Under the pieces are notes generated by a model that saw only the letters and a list, made by a program, of their open reading frames with translations, ran no database searches and was not told the DNA's origin. 64,000 bases of DNA from Leucaena leucocephala (lineage: Eukaryota > Streptophyta > Magnoliopsida > Fabales > Fabaceae). How positions within the stretch are numbered: position 1 is the stretch's first letter; every line of letters starts with the position of its first letter. The stretch covers positions 11,703,001-11,767,000 of the forward strand of contig CM073562.1 of NCBI GenBank assembly GCA_037074615.1, in the 5' to 3' direction. The position numbers and the translations under genes were made by a program. Of the stretch, positions 10,267-21,210 are shown piece after piece.

Positions 10267-10743
10267 GCTGCCCTCCTTTACCTCCTCAACCCAAAAAGGT
10301 GGTGTTTAGGGGGAAATGGGGTGTGTTGCATTTTGTATATTTTCATTAGTACCCAATATTCTAAAATAATTTATAATTTCTTTAAAATATTTTTTAGTAA
10401 CATTTTAAAATATTTTTTTAGTAAAACATAATATCTTAATGTAATTTTTAGCATTATCGACACTATAAAATATTTTTTTCATAACATTCAATATCTTAGG
10501 ATATTATGTGAAATTTTAAGCTTAATATATTTTTTAGTAACAACGAGCATCTTAAATTTAGAAATTGTCATTCCAAAATACTTGATAATATTGAATGTAT
10601 CAAAAATTACTTTACAATTAAAATTTATTTTAAGATACTGAGTGCTCCTGAAAAATTATCTTAAAGGTGTTGATGGACCAAAAATTAACAACACCCTCCA
10701 TTTTACACCCAAAATGACACTGTTTTGGGTAGAGGAGGGCAGC
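10267..10743. mobile_element. MITE-like element with long imperfect inverted ends
   Basis: The left end (GCTGCCCTCCT, then ACCCAAAAAGGTGGTG, then GGGGTGTGTTG) recurs inverted at the right end (CAACACCCTCC, then CAGTGTTTTGGGT-like, then AGGAGGGCAGC). The interior is AT-rich with several copies of a TATTTTTTAGTAACATT motif. No coding capacity. The long ends suggest a Mutator-type or foldback element, but no clear target duplication was found. Confidence 0.5.
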
Positions 10744-12578
10744 AGAGAGAAGCTGCTCCCATGAATCTCACTCTTGTTAAATACAACATTATGATAGGAT
10801 AAAGTGCAGGCAAAGGGAAAGAGAAAATAACGCAAGTGTGAAGCATGCAAGTTTTATGCTGATTCTCTGTTTTGGGATTCTTTTGTTGTTGTAATTCGCT
10901 AATGGAAAATGAGGAAGATTAATTATGTATGTGTTTCTAAACTTTGATGGCATGTAAATGTAGAGTTACACGAATATTTGTATAAGTTCATATTCTATTG
11001 TTGATTCTACTTATTAAGGATGTTTTACTCTTGTTTAATGTATATTACTATCGATTTCTAATATAAGATTTACTTAACTAATTTGTGTAGATTAATTAAA
11101 TTAATTTAATTAGTTATTTATAATAATTGTATATTAGTTTTTATAAAATATCATCTTTAATCATGTGTATTTGAATTATCCTGGATATAAGTACTTTTAA
11201 TATGTGCAATCATATAAGGATACTTTGGAGGGAAAATTATAATTTTAAAATATAAAGTAGATTGTGATTTTATGTTTATAACTAAAATAGACTATTTATC
11301 TAATTTTTTATTTAGGATTGGAGGGAGTATTTTAGCAGAATTCTAGACAAATTTGATGATTATTGATATGAAATATAGTGCTATTTCCTACATGATTGCT
11401 TCCAAATCGTACGAAGATATGGCTATAACAGAAAATAGATTGTGAATTTAATCTTCAAATTGATTTAACTTTTAGTTGAGGGTTCCAAAAAAATTTTTAA
11501 GGTTAAGATGCAAATCTACTAATAAAGTATTCGTCTATATGCACAGAATACCATAAAGTTTTTTTTAGTACAAAAATACACATAATTTTTAAAATAGATA
11601 AAAAATAATATGACTATTAAAATAACTAACGTCTATTATTTTTATAATAAAGAAAACTCAACTGTCAACATTGTTGACTTAACAATTACAGTATTTTTAT
11701 ACCATTTCATAAACTTTTGGAGTACTTTTATACTTGAGGAAATTTTATAGTATTTGGTACACATTGAGAAATATTTCATAGGTATGATAGTCTCATAATT
11801 AATTTTAGGTACAAATTCTTGTTGTGTGTGTGTGTCTGTGTAAATGGATTACCTCCCCATGTAGAAATCTATCTCAGTCATGTTTATATATCCAAGCACT
11901 ATAACCTTAAAGTCCCCCATTGAGTCTCCATCTCTCAAACTCCATTTTGTCTTTCAACACAGTGTTCGTTAGCAGTGAATAATTGTAATTCTAAATTGTG
12001 TGATTTTTATAAGTGGTATTAATTAAAAAAAATGTTGGTTAATTGTAATTTCTGTTTAGATATTTTTTATAAATAAATTTTACATTTTCATAATTATAAT
12101 TATTATTTAAAAATTTCATTTAATAATAAATATTACTACATTATTTTAATACAAGTTTAATTAATAATTATTATTAAAAATAATAATAACTATTATTGTT
12201 TAAATATAATTTTCATTTTCTAACTATTATTTTTATTAATAATTACTATTTTTAATACAATTTCCATTTCATAATAAGTATTATTAAAATAATAATAATA
12301 ATAATTATTTTAAATACAATTTTCATTTAGTAATAATTATTAACAAGGTTAGATAGCAGAAATTCCCATTGCTAAATGGCTAAACCTCCTCCCAGATTTT
12401 TCCAAATGCAACGGCAATCCCGAGTCAGTTATGCTCAAATGTGAAGGGTAAGAACTGAAATAACAACTTATCGCGATTTTTTTTGAAAAAAATAATCAAA
12501 TGGGATAAATAGTCTTTATAGTCACATGTTTAGACTTAAACAGGGCAGAATTTGGGAGGATGTATGGATTGATGAGGA

Positions 12579-12604
12579 ATATATATATATATATATATAT
12601 ATAT
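12579..12604. repeat. (AT)n microsatellite
   Basis: Thirteen uninterrupted AT units. Confidence 0.95.
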
Positions 12605-12799
12605 GAAACCGTTTGATTGATATAGGAATATATATAGGAAGCGGTCTGCACATGGGAATGGTATAATTGATGAAGGAATTATTATCCTTTAGTTAGAAGA
12701 AGCTGAAACCAAAACTTTTTATTTTTATACCAAGTGGAAATTATTTTTAATCCGCAAGCCTAATTGCGTGATAAAAAATCATTAAATAAACACACACGC

Positions 12800-12827
12800 A
12801 TATATATATATATATATATATATATAA
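12800..12827. repeat. (AT)n microsatellite after a short CA run
   Basis: About fourteen TA units preceded by CACACACGC. A 61-codon frame crossing it (12764-12949) is not a gene. Confidence 0.95.
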
Positions 12828-13734
12828 TGCCCATAATGGCCATCTGGCAAACGCCATTTTATATCTTCAATCACAGATGGCCAAGTGAAATAATGCAGCG
12901 TTATTCGAATGAAATCGAGTTTGCCAGAGGGCCATGTCTTCTTAGCTAAAAAAATTCATTCGACATTTAAAAAAATAGAGAAATTATTTTACATATACCT
13001 ATATTTTTTTAATTCTTAATTATTAGTATTTGTATTTGTTTGTCTCTTTATTAAATTATTTAATTTTGCTCTGTTAGTATAATTAGCTCCTGTAAAGGGC
13101 TAACAATAATAATAGAGCAAAGTCATATTGGAATCGATTTGCTTCTCTTTGGAATGCATAGAATCATCATGAAATCTATTTCTAAATGGAGAAATTGATC
13201 TTATTCTACCAAACATAAGACCGTTATGGATCTTATTTCTTCCATGTAGGAAATTTTATGAACGCGACAGTTTGTTTTGTTTTCTTATGGGGACAATAAG
13301 ATTCCATCAAACTAATATTTTTTTTCATAGGCGCTTGTATAAGTAAAGAATGAGAAGGGGTAAAACCACGTGAAGATTAGTAGAAGTTTTTTTTGCCTGA
13401 ATACTATATCATTTTTCCCTTGTACTATAATGCTCTTACAAATAGGGTATGACATAGTCTCATAAATTTATGTATTTTAACTTGCGATTTAAGGACAGGC
13501 AGATGGGAATCAATAGAAAGTTAGATGGACAATCTCTAGTGAATATATGCATTGTTACTTGTCAATTTGAAAGACAGTGACTTGTAAATTTATGAATAAT
13601 CTTAACTGTAAATATATGATTTAGGGACCCTCCTATTTCTAAATATTCATTTCAACAAGTTAATTTGAAAATGGCATTATTGTAAAAGGCCCTTTTTATA
13701 TTTGGTTAAAAAGGCCTTTTAGCAATGATATTGG

Positions 13735-14005
13735 ATATGGTATAAAGCTATAAAGCTATAACTTTCTCAATGAATAACTTGAGAGGGGTTTCTTGTGATT
13801 AATGACATTTTATTTATCTTTAATCCTTTGTAGCATTATGTTTATTCTTTAATAGTTGTGGCTTATAAATAGTGGCTATATAGAAGGCATTTATACAAGT
13901 GAATATACAAACATATAAGGAATACTCTATTGTCTCCAATTTCACCATTTTGTCTTGTTATTTCTTTTCCTCTTTAACTTCTTCATCTTCTCTTATTTTA
14001 TAACA
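13735..14005 (+). repeat. 5' LTR fragment of copia copy A
   Basis: Homology to the family LTR starts within the ATAAAACTATAACTT block and runs to the end TTATAACA at 14005. It retains the TATAAATAGTGGC promoter box (13865-13877). The first quarter of the LTR is missing. Confidence 0.85.
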
Positions 14006-14974
14006 CGTTATCAGTACGACATTGCTCTGAAAAATTTAAGGTATGAACTCCTTATTAATTCATATACTATTATGTTTAATTGTGTATAAAGTATATTAGT
14101 TTTCTCTTTATCTAATTATCATATATATTTTATTTTCTATTATCATCTTACTTAATTATTATGGATAAATTTTATTTTTATATATTTGTTATATATTCTA
14201 CCATTATTTATTATGTTATTCTTTTCTATCTATTTTAATTTTTATTATTATATATGTGTTTGTGGGTTATCTTTATTATATTTTATTCTTATGTAAAATA
14301 TTGTGTTGTTCTAATTTTTCTTCTTCTTTTGATATAGTGATACAATATTATGACTTATTCTCTATTTATATATATTTACATATATGTGTATTGTTTACAT
14401 TTTTCCTTCTCCCTATATATGGTTTACATTTCTAATTCCCCCTCCCTATATATTTATTAATTTATATTTCAATTGATTTATTTATCTTCTTTGTATTCTT
14501 AGCATTATTATATATTTATTACAGTTATATAATATTCACTTATTTATATTACGAAATACTTATACTATGTTACTATTTATATATTTGATTTATGTTATTT
14601 CTAATTCTATATATTGTAACATATTATTTATGTTGTTTATATTTATACATATTTTTTATGCTATTTAATTTAGTTTATTACTTTTATTTATATTTATATT
14701 ACTTATTTTATTTATGTTATTTCTATTATAGTATTATTTTCTCTATTTATTTATGTTACTTCCATTATTTTATTTTATTTATTTAATTGCTTATGTGTTA
14801 CTATATATATTTTATAGTTATTTATTTTATTTATTTTGTTTCTTTATTTATAATATTTATATTTTGTTACTTTTATTGAATTTATATTGTTTATTTGATT
14901 TATGTTTTTATTATCATATTTTTCTAATTAATTTTATCAGAATTCTAATTGTTATTATTATTTTAATTTGATCT

Positions 14975-15997
14975 ATGACTAATATGATAAAACTCGAGTT
15001 TACTGTTCTTGATATCTTAGAAAAAATTATCTGTCTTGGGTTTTAGATGATAAAATCCACTTAGATGTCAAAGGTCTAGGAAATGCTATTTTACCTAGAA
15101 ATGAAGTAAGCAGTCAAGACAATGTTAAGGCTATGATTTTCCTTCGCCACCATTTACATGAAGGGCTAAAAGCTGAATACATAATGGTGAAAGATCCATT
15201 AGAATTGTGGAATAATTTAAAAGAATGATATGATTATCTAAAGACAGTAATCTTGCCCAAACCTCATTATGAATGGTTGCATTTGAGGCTACAAGATTTT
15301 AAATCTGTATCTGAATATAATTCAGCTATTTTTAAAATAAGTTTTCAACTAAAATTGTGTGGTGAGAAAATAACAGATGAGGACTTATTAAAAAAAACTT
15401 TTTCAACCTTTCATGTTTCAAATGTGCTCCCGCAGCAGCAATACCATGAAAAAGATTTTAAAAAGTATTCTGAACTAATGTCATGTCTTCTTGTAGCTGA
15501 ACAAAATAATGAGTTGTTAATGAAAAATTATGAGATCCGTCCCACTGGATCAGCTCCATTCCCTGAAGCGAATGTAACTGAACGCACTAATTTTCATGCC
15601 CATGGTCGTAGTCGCGATTGTGATCGTGGCTGTGATAGGGGACGTGGCAATTACTGTCATCATGGTGGTGGAAGTAACTACAATCCAAATACCCACCAAA
15701 AGAAGAAACATAATGAAGGGCAGAAAAAAGACAAGGGTGGTCCCTCAAAAACTATGGAAAATATATGTTATAGGTGTGGGATGAATGGGCATTGGTCGCG
15801 TACATGTCGTATGCCTAAGCATCTAGCAAAGCTTTATCAAGCATCCATAAAAAAGAATTCAAAGAACATGGAAGCAAATATGACTTTCTAAGATGATAAT
15901 GTTGAGGCAAATTTTGCATACAAGAATGATGATACCAATTAGCTATATGATGACCTTAATACTATGGCACACTTAGAAACTGATTTCTTTGAGAATC
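14975..15997 (+). pseudogene. Copia gag with zinc knuckle (copy A)
   Basis: Starts at ATG 14975 (MTNMIKLEF) but is shifted soon after. The frame 15253-15891 carries most of gag, an Arg/Gly/His-rich segment (about residues 115-140) and a complete zinc knuckle CYRCGMNGHWSRTC, ending near KLYQASIKKN. A TGA at 15226-15228 follows LWNNLKE, where related elements have Arg. Gag ends FFENHD and stop at about 15996. The knuckle binds element RNA; this copy is broken by at least three changes. Confidence 0.85.
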
Positions 15998-16142
15998 ATG
16001 ATTAGAGAAACAAATTTAGTTTATGTTTTATCTATATGTTATCTTAATTTAGTTATACTTTATGCTTTATTTATATTTACCTTTATTTTCTTCTTTTAAG
16101 AGCATTATTGCTAATAATGTATTTTGATATATTTATTTTCTT

Positions 16143-17605
16143 TTGATAAAGAATATGGATGTTTCTCTCTCTTTTATTGGGCACAAGAATGAAGATATAT
16201 GCCTCATAGATAGTGCTATAACACATACCATACTCAAAGATAAAAAATATTTTTCTCATTTGACAATGAATGGTACAAGCATCAATACTATAGCGGGTAA
16301 TACAAAACTAATTGAAAGCTCCAGAAGAGCAATGATAATATTACCAAAAGTGACAAATTTTGTAATTAATGATACTTTATATTCCTCTAAATCTTAAAGA
16401 AATTTGTTAAGTTTTAAAGATATCTGCCAAAATGGGTATCATATTAGACTATAGATGAGAAAAATATTGAATATCTATATATTACAATTGTTAGACATGG
16501 AGAAAAATGTGTTCTTGAAAAAGTACCTACATTATCTTCTGTTTTATACTATACAAATATTAGTATAATTAAAATAAATGCTCCAGTAAACTAGAAGTTT
16601 ACTGATAAAAATACATTCATTATTTGGCATGACCAGTTAAGCCATCCCGGATCAACTATGATGCGAAGGATTATTAAAAATTCACATGAACATCTATTGA
16701 AGAGCCAGGAGATTCTTCAATTTAAAGATTTTTTATGTATTGCTTGTTCTCAAGGTAAACTAATTATAAGACCTTCATTAACAAAAGTTGGGGTATAATA
16801 CCTTGTATTTTTAGAATGTATTCAAGGGGATATATGTGGACCTATTCATCCACCATGTGGACCATTTAGATATTTTATAGTTTTAATAGATACATCTACA
16901 AGATGGTCACATGTGTGTTTATTATCTACACGTAATTTAGCATTTGCTAGATTACTTGCTCAAATAATTCGATTAAGGGCACAATTTCTAAAATATGCAA
17001 TTAAGACAATTCGTCTTGATAATGCGAGTGAGTTTTCATCATAAAAGTTTAATGATTATTGCATGGCAACTGGAATAACAGTAAAAAAATCTGTTGCTCA
17101 TGTCCACACTCAAAATGATTTAGCAGAATCATTAATTAAACGCCTCCAATTGATTGCTAAACCAATACTTATGAGAACAAAACTTCCCATTTCAACTTGG
17201 GGACATGTAATTTTAAATGCATTAACAATTATACGCATCAAGCCAACAAGTTATTATAAATTCTCCCTATTACAATTGGCTTTTGGTCAGGAGCCAAATA
17301 TTTCTCATCTTAGAATTTTTGGATGTGCGGTATTTGTTCAAATTGCTCCACCACAACGCACAAAGATGGGACCTCAGAGACGGTTAGGAATATATGTTGG
17401 TTATGAATCTCCTTTTATAAACAAGTATTTAGAACTGTTAACGGGAGATTTGTTTACGGCACGTTTCGATAATTATCATTTTGATGAGACAAATTTTTCA
17501 ACATTAGGGGGAGATAATAAGCAGCTGGATAAAGAAATCACATGGAAAGCATTAACGTTGTCTCATTTAGATCCTCGAACACAAATATGTAAGTCTGAAG
17601 TTTAA
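16143..17605 (+). pseudogene. Copia protease and integrase (copy A)
   Basis: 16143-16397 has the protease region with LIDSAITHTI (DS-A/T active site type). Integrase follows with the zinc-binding and core segments spread over frames: RLDNASEFS (about 17010-17040) and the frame 17063-17605, which includes THPQN-like VHTQNDLAESLIKRLQ and LRIFGCAVFV. Several stops, for example at 16398 and 17041. Not functional. Confidence 0.8.
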
Positions 17606-17870
17606 AAAATAATTCATTTACAAAATATTGCAAATCAACTGCCATATGCATTTACTGATCCCAAAAGAATTATTAAATATCATATTCTAACTGAAAATAC
17701 TCCAATTTAAATTGATGTCCCAGTAGGACAAGTAGCAAATGCAAATGAAAGTAAACCACATTTGAAGCATGTAGACCAATCGGTTCTAAAGATAAAAATC
17801 CTAGAAAGAAAAGAGTAAACAATCAAGATGGTAAATTGAGGAGGCTGGTCTTATAGGAGATACCCAGGAT

Positions 17871-19635
17871 ATGACAAATCAAAAGACCCTAGAAGAGGTC
17901 CAGGTACCTGAAAATAATGAAGAGATCTCGATAAGTTATGTCACTATGGGAAAAAGGTGGAACCGAGAAAATATAGTCGTTGACGATATTTTTTCATGCA
18001 GTGTTGCTGTTGAAATAACTAATCAAAGTAAGGATCTTGAACATAGGTCAGTTGAAGAATGTGGACATATAAATGATTGGCCAAAATGGAAAGACGCAAT
18101 TCAAGCAAAATTGAATTCACTTTCAAAATGTGAAGTTTTTGGACCTGTAGTCCAAATACCAAATGGTGTTAAACGAGTTGGATATAGATGGGTTTTTGTG
18201 TGAAAACGAAATGAGAAAAATGAGGTTGTTAGATATAAAGCATGACTTGTGGAACAAGGCTTTTTCGCAAAGACCTGGCATTGATTATGAAGAAACATAT
18301 TCTCCTGTGGTAGATAAAATTACTTTCAGATATCTAATTAGTCTGGTAGTGCATGAAAGACTTGATATGCGTCTAATGGATGTTGTTACATCATACTTAT
18401 ATGGTTCTTTAGATACTGAAATTTATATGAAAATCCCTGAAGGATTTAAATTGTCTGAAGCATGTAAGAATCCTCGAGAAAATTATGCGATTCGTTTGCA
18501 TAAATCCTTATACGGATTAAAATAATCTAGAAGAATATGGTATAACTGTCTAAGTGAATATTTGTTGAAAGCAGGCTATAAAAATGATTCAATTAGCCCA
18601 TGTGTTTTTATAAAAAGGAACATATCATAATTTGTTATAATTGCTGTCTATGTGGATGACTTGAATATAATTGAAACTCCTGAAGAGCTTTAAAAAGTAG
18701 TGGATTGTTTAAAGAGAGAATTTGAAATAAAAGATCTTGGAAAAACAGTTTTATCTCGGTTTACAAATCGAGCACTTAACAAATGGAGTGTTTCTTCATC
18801 AATCAGCTTATATTGAAAAAATATTAAAGCAATTTTATATGGATAAAGCACATCCATTAACTACTCCAATGAATGTGAGATCGCTAGTTAAAGAAAAAGA
18901 TCATTTTCGCCCTCAAAAGGAAAATGAAGAACTTCTTGGTCTAGAAATACCATATCTTAGTGCTATATGGGTACTAATATATCTTGCTAATTCAACACGA
19001 CCTGATATTATATTTGCTGTGAGTTTATTGGCAAGATTTAGTTCTTTTCCAATAAGAAGACATTGGAATGGAGTTAAACATATATTTCAATACCTTCGAG
19101 GGACAATTGATATGGGATTATTTTATTCTAATGAATCCGTATCACAATTGATTGGTTATGCAGATGCAGGATGCATAAAGGTAGATCTCAGACAGGATAT
19201 TTATTTACTTGTGGAGGTACAGCTATATCTTGGCGTTCGATAAAACAAACTTTATCAGCTACCTCATCAAATCATGCAAAAATCATTGCAGTTCATAAAG
19301 CAAGTCAAGAATGTGTTTGGCTAAGGTTAGTAATCCAACATATCCAAAGAATAAGTGGTCTACTTCCAGAACAAGAGATTCCAACAATATTATATGAAGA
19401 TAATACAACATGCATAGCTCAATTGAAAGGAGGATATATCAAAGGAGATAGAACAAAACATATTTCTCCAAAATTCTTTTTCACTCATGATCTTATGAAG
19501 AATGGTGATATAGATGTTCAACAAATTCGATCATGTGACAACCTTGCAGATTTGTTTACCAAGACACTACCAACTAAGCCATTTGAGAAGTTAGTATATG
19601 GTATTGGAATGCACAGATTCAAAGACATAAATTAA
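17871..19635 (+). pseudogene. Copia reverse transcriptase and RNase H (copy A)
   Basis: RT phrases in order: EECGHINDWPKWKDAI, the GYRWVFV start, ETYSPVVDKITFRYL, LYGLK, AVYVDDLNIIE (active site at about 18648-18660), FYLGLQIEHLTNGVF, YLANSTRPDI. RNase H lies at 19171-19635 with SATSSNHAKI and KHISPKFFFTHDLM. Stops at 18201, 18243, 18628 and 18691 and a T-run frameshift at 18261-18265 break it. These five are also in the minus-strand copy. A stop after LYGLK (18523-18525) is private to this copy. Confidence 0.88.
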
Positions 19636-19846
19636 CAACGTCATCAGGGGGAGTAAACAAGTACTTGATGTACTCTTCATTTTAAGGATTTTGTTTTTCA
19701 TTGGGTTTTCTTGAAAAAGTTTTTGATAAAGTAACCTAAATAAATATTGTGTACTCTTTTTCCTTCACTAGGTTTTTGTCCCAATGGGTTTTTCCTAGTA
19801 AGGTTTTAATGAGGCACAATATCTGTCATGGACATCTAAAGGGGAG

Positions 19847-20118
19847 TGTTACAAATATTCTTACACATGTGGATGTCCATATAACTTCTACCTCTTGGGA
19901 TTCCTCTTAGGATTCTTTCTTCCCTTTATGCCATAAAACTATAACTTCCTCAATGAATGACTTGAGAGGGGTTTCTCGTGGTTAATGGCATTTTATTCAT
20001 CTTTAATCCTTTGTAACATTATATTTAGTATTTAATACTCTATTGCCTCACATTTCACCATTTTATCTTGTTATTTCTTCTCCTCTTTAACTTCTTCATC
20101 TTCTTTTATTTTATAACA
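19847..20118 (+). repeat. 3' LTR of copia copy A, internally deleted
   Basis: Begins TGTTACAAATATTC and ends TTATAACA. Against the 341-bp LTRs of the minus-strand copy it lacks about 70 bp around the TATA box and transcription start. Confidence 0.9.
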
Positions 20119-21095
20119 AGAGAGTAGATCTTTTATGTCAATTATTGTTAGTGTAAAAAGTAAAAAGTAGGCTTTCTACATATGTTAATATTATAACCTG
20201 TTGTAAAAGTTTACTTTTTTTAATAATTCATTATGTTTCTTTTCTAATCCCTTATTTGCACTTGAAAAGTGTAAAATGCATAATAACAATATGATAAATC
20301 AATAATGAACAATAAAACCACAAACAATCTTGTTTTATAATAAAATTACATTTAGGAGATGCGGGATCGAACCTCATGCCTCTCGCATATAAAGTAAGTG
20401 CTTTACTATTTGACTTACATCCCCAATTACAAACTTACACGTTTAATAATTTTGATAATAACATTAACTACTCCTTTTGATAAGTTAATGTTTCAAATAA
20501 TTGAGTTATGTTCGGGACAGTTCTATCTTTTCTGTAAATATTAAAATCTTATATTGATATTTGTCACTAATATATCTTTTTATATATTCGTATGCCATTT
20601 TTGGAATTTCATAATTTATGTAGTTTGTTTTGGGATTTTCACTTTTATTTTATTTTTATAAAAGAAGAAATTATATGTTATTATTAATATTAGGGAATTA
20701 TGGATGTCCGTCCCTTCTCGGGGAAACTCTCACTATTCTACGTTGTACCATTGTTCCATTACTTTTGTAATTCATCTCCCCACTCACATTCCTGAGCCGC
20801 CTCTTCTTTACCTTATGGCTTCGACAGCGTCGTGGCGATGGCTGCAGAAGGCAGTGAGCCGACAAAGAATGACGAACAAGCTTTCCGGATCATGTGTATC
20901 ACCATGTGGGAGAGAAATCCATAAAGAACTGAATAAATGTTTGCTTGATTATTGTCTTCCACGTGCTTTTTGATCAAGCCTTTCATCTTAATATTTTAAT
21001 AAAACATCAATATTATCTCAATAATGTTGTGGACATGGCTTGATTTTAAGCACGTTTTCGAAGAAGAAAGTGAGGAATATATGCCAAATCTTCTA
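20119..21095. other. Intergenic upstream of DHS
   Basis: No supported gene. It contains a tRNA-Ala-like relic (20355-20424). A plus-strand open frame at 20704-20973 (up to 89 codons) matches nothing I recognise and has no gene-like context. The last few hundred bases are probably the DHS promoter. Confidence 0.5.
20355..20424 (-). repeat. tRNA-Ala-like relic or tRNA-derived SINE head
   Basis: The minus strand reads GGGGATGTAAGTC, later TATGCGAGAGGCATGAGG, then TTCGATCCC and CATCTCC. This follows a plant tRNA-Ala along its whole length, including a B-box like GGTTCGATCCC. The D-arm A-box is degraded, the T-stem pairing is poor, and the anticodon loop is altered (TAT where TGC is expected). 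It is therefore not a working tRNA gene. Confidence 0.5.
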
Positions 21096-21103
21096 CTATA
21101 AAA
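21096..21103 (+). promoter_or_regulatory. DHS: Candidate TATA box of DHS
   Basis: CTATAAAA lies 108 bp before the start codon, which would put transcription start near 21130 and give a leader of about 80 nt. Position and sequence fit a plant TATA box; there is no direct evidence of use. Confidence 0.4.
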
Positions 21104-21210
21104 CACTCTGTTTAATTGCATTGCGTATTATTCATCAAGTTTAGACTCTGTCTATTTATCAATTTTTCAAGGTTATTCATTTATACTGTTTCATTTTGGT
21201 GGAGGATAGA

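Larger units (their letters stand above)
9911..13734. other. Intergenic, AT-rich, no gene seen
   Basis: No open frame here looks like a protein. Contents are a MITE-like inverted-repeat element (10267-10743), a very AT-rich stretch with imperfect repeats built from ATTATTATTAAAAATAATAATAA (about 12060-12350), and AT microsatellites at 12579-12604 and 12800-12827. Just before the copia LTR is a hairpin (13686-13722). Confidence 0.6.
13735..20118 (+). mobile_element. Ty1/copia element, degenerate (copy A)
   Basis: Plus-strand copia with a 5' LTR fragment (13735-14005), primer binding site TTATCAGTACGAC after it, an AT-rich leader (about 14010-14970), gag, then protease, integrase, reverse transcriptase and RNase H in copia order, polypurine AGGGGAG and a 3' LTR (19847-20118). 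It is closely similar to the minus-strand copy at 31388-37933. The 5' LTR lacks its first 95 or so bases, and the 3' LTR has lost about 70 bp including the TATAAATAG box. No target duplication can be shown. Many stops and frameshifts; not autonomous. Confidence 0.92.

Noticed and set aside
12764..12949. 61-codon frame across a TA microsatellite
   Set aside because: Reading is dominated by the repeat; no support as a gene.
14592..14971. Phe/Tyr/Leu-rich open frames resembling membrane proteins (also 36727-37642 minus)
   Set aside because: They lie in the AT-rich leader of copia copies A and B; the hydrophobic reading is a base-composition effect and has no conserved start or domain.
20704..20973. 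89-codon plus-strand frame upstream of DHS as a small gene or upstream ORF
   Set aside because: No recognised family, no transcript evidence, and it is upstream of the likely TATA box, so it would not be in the DHS leader.
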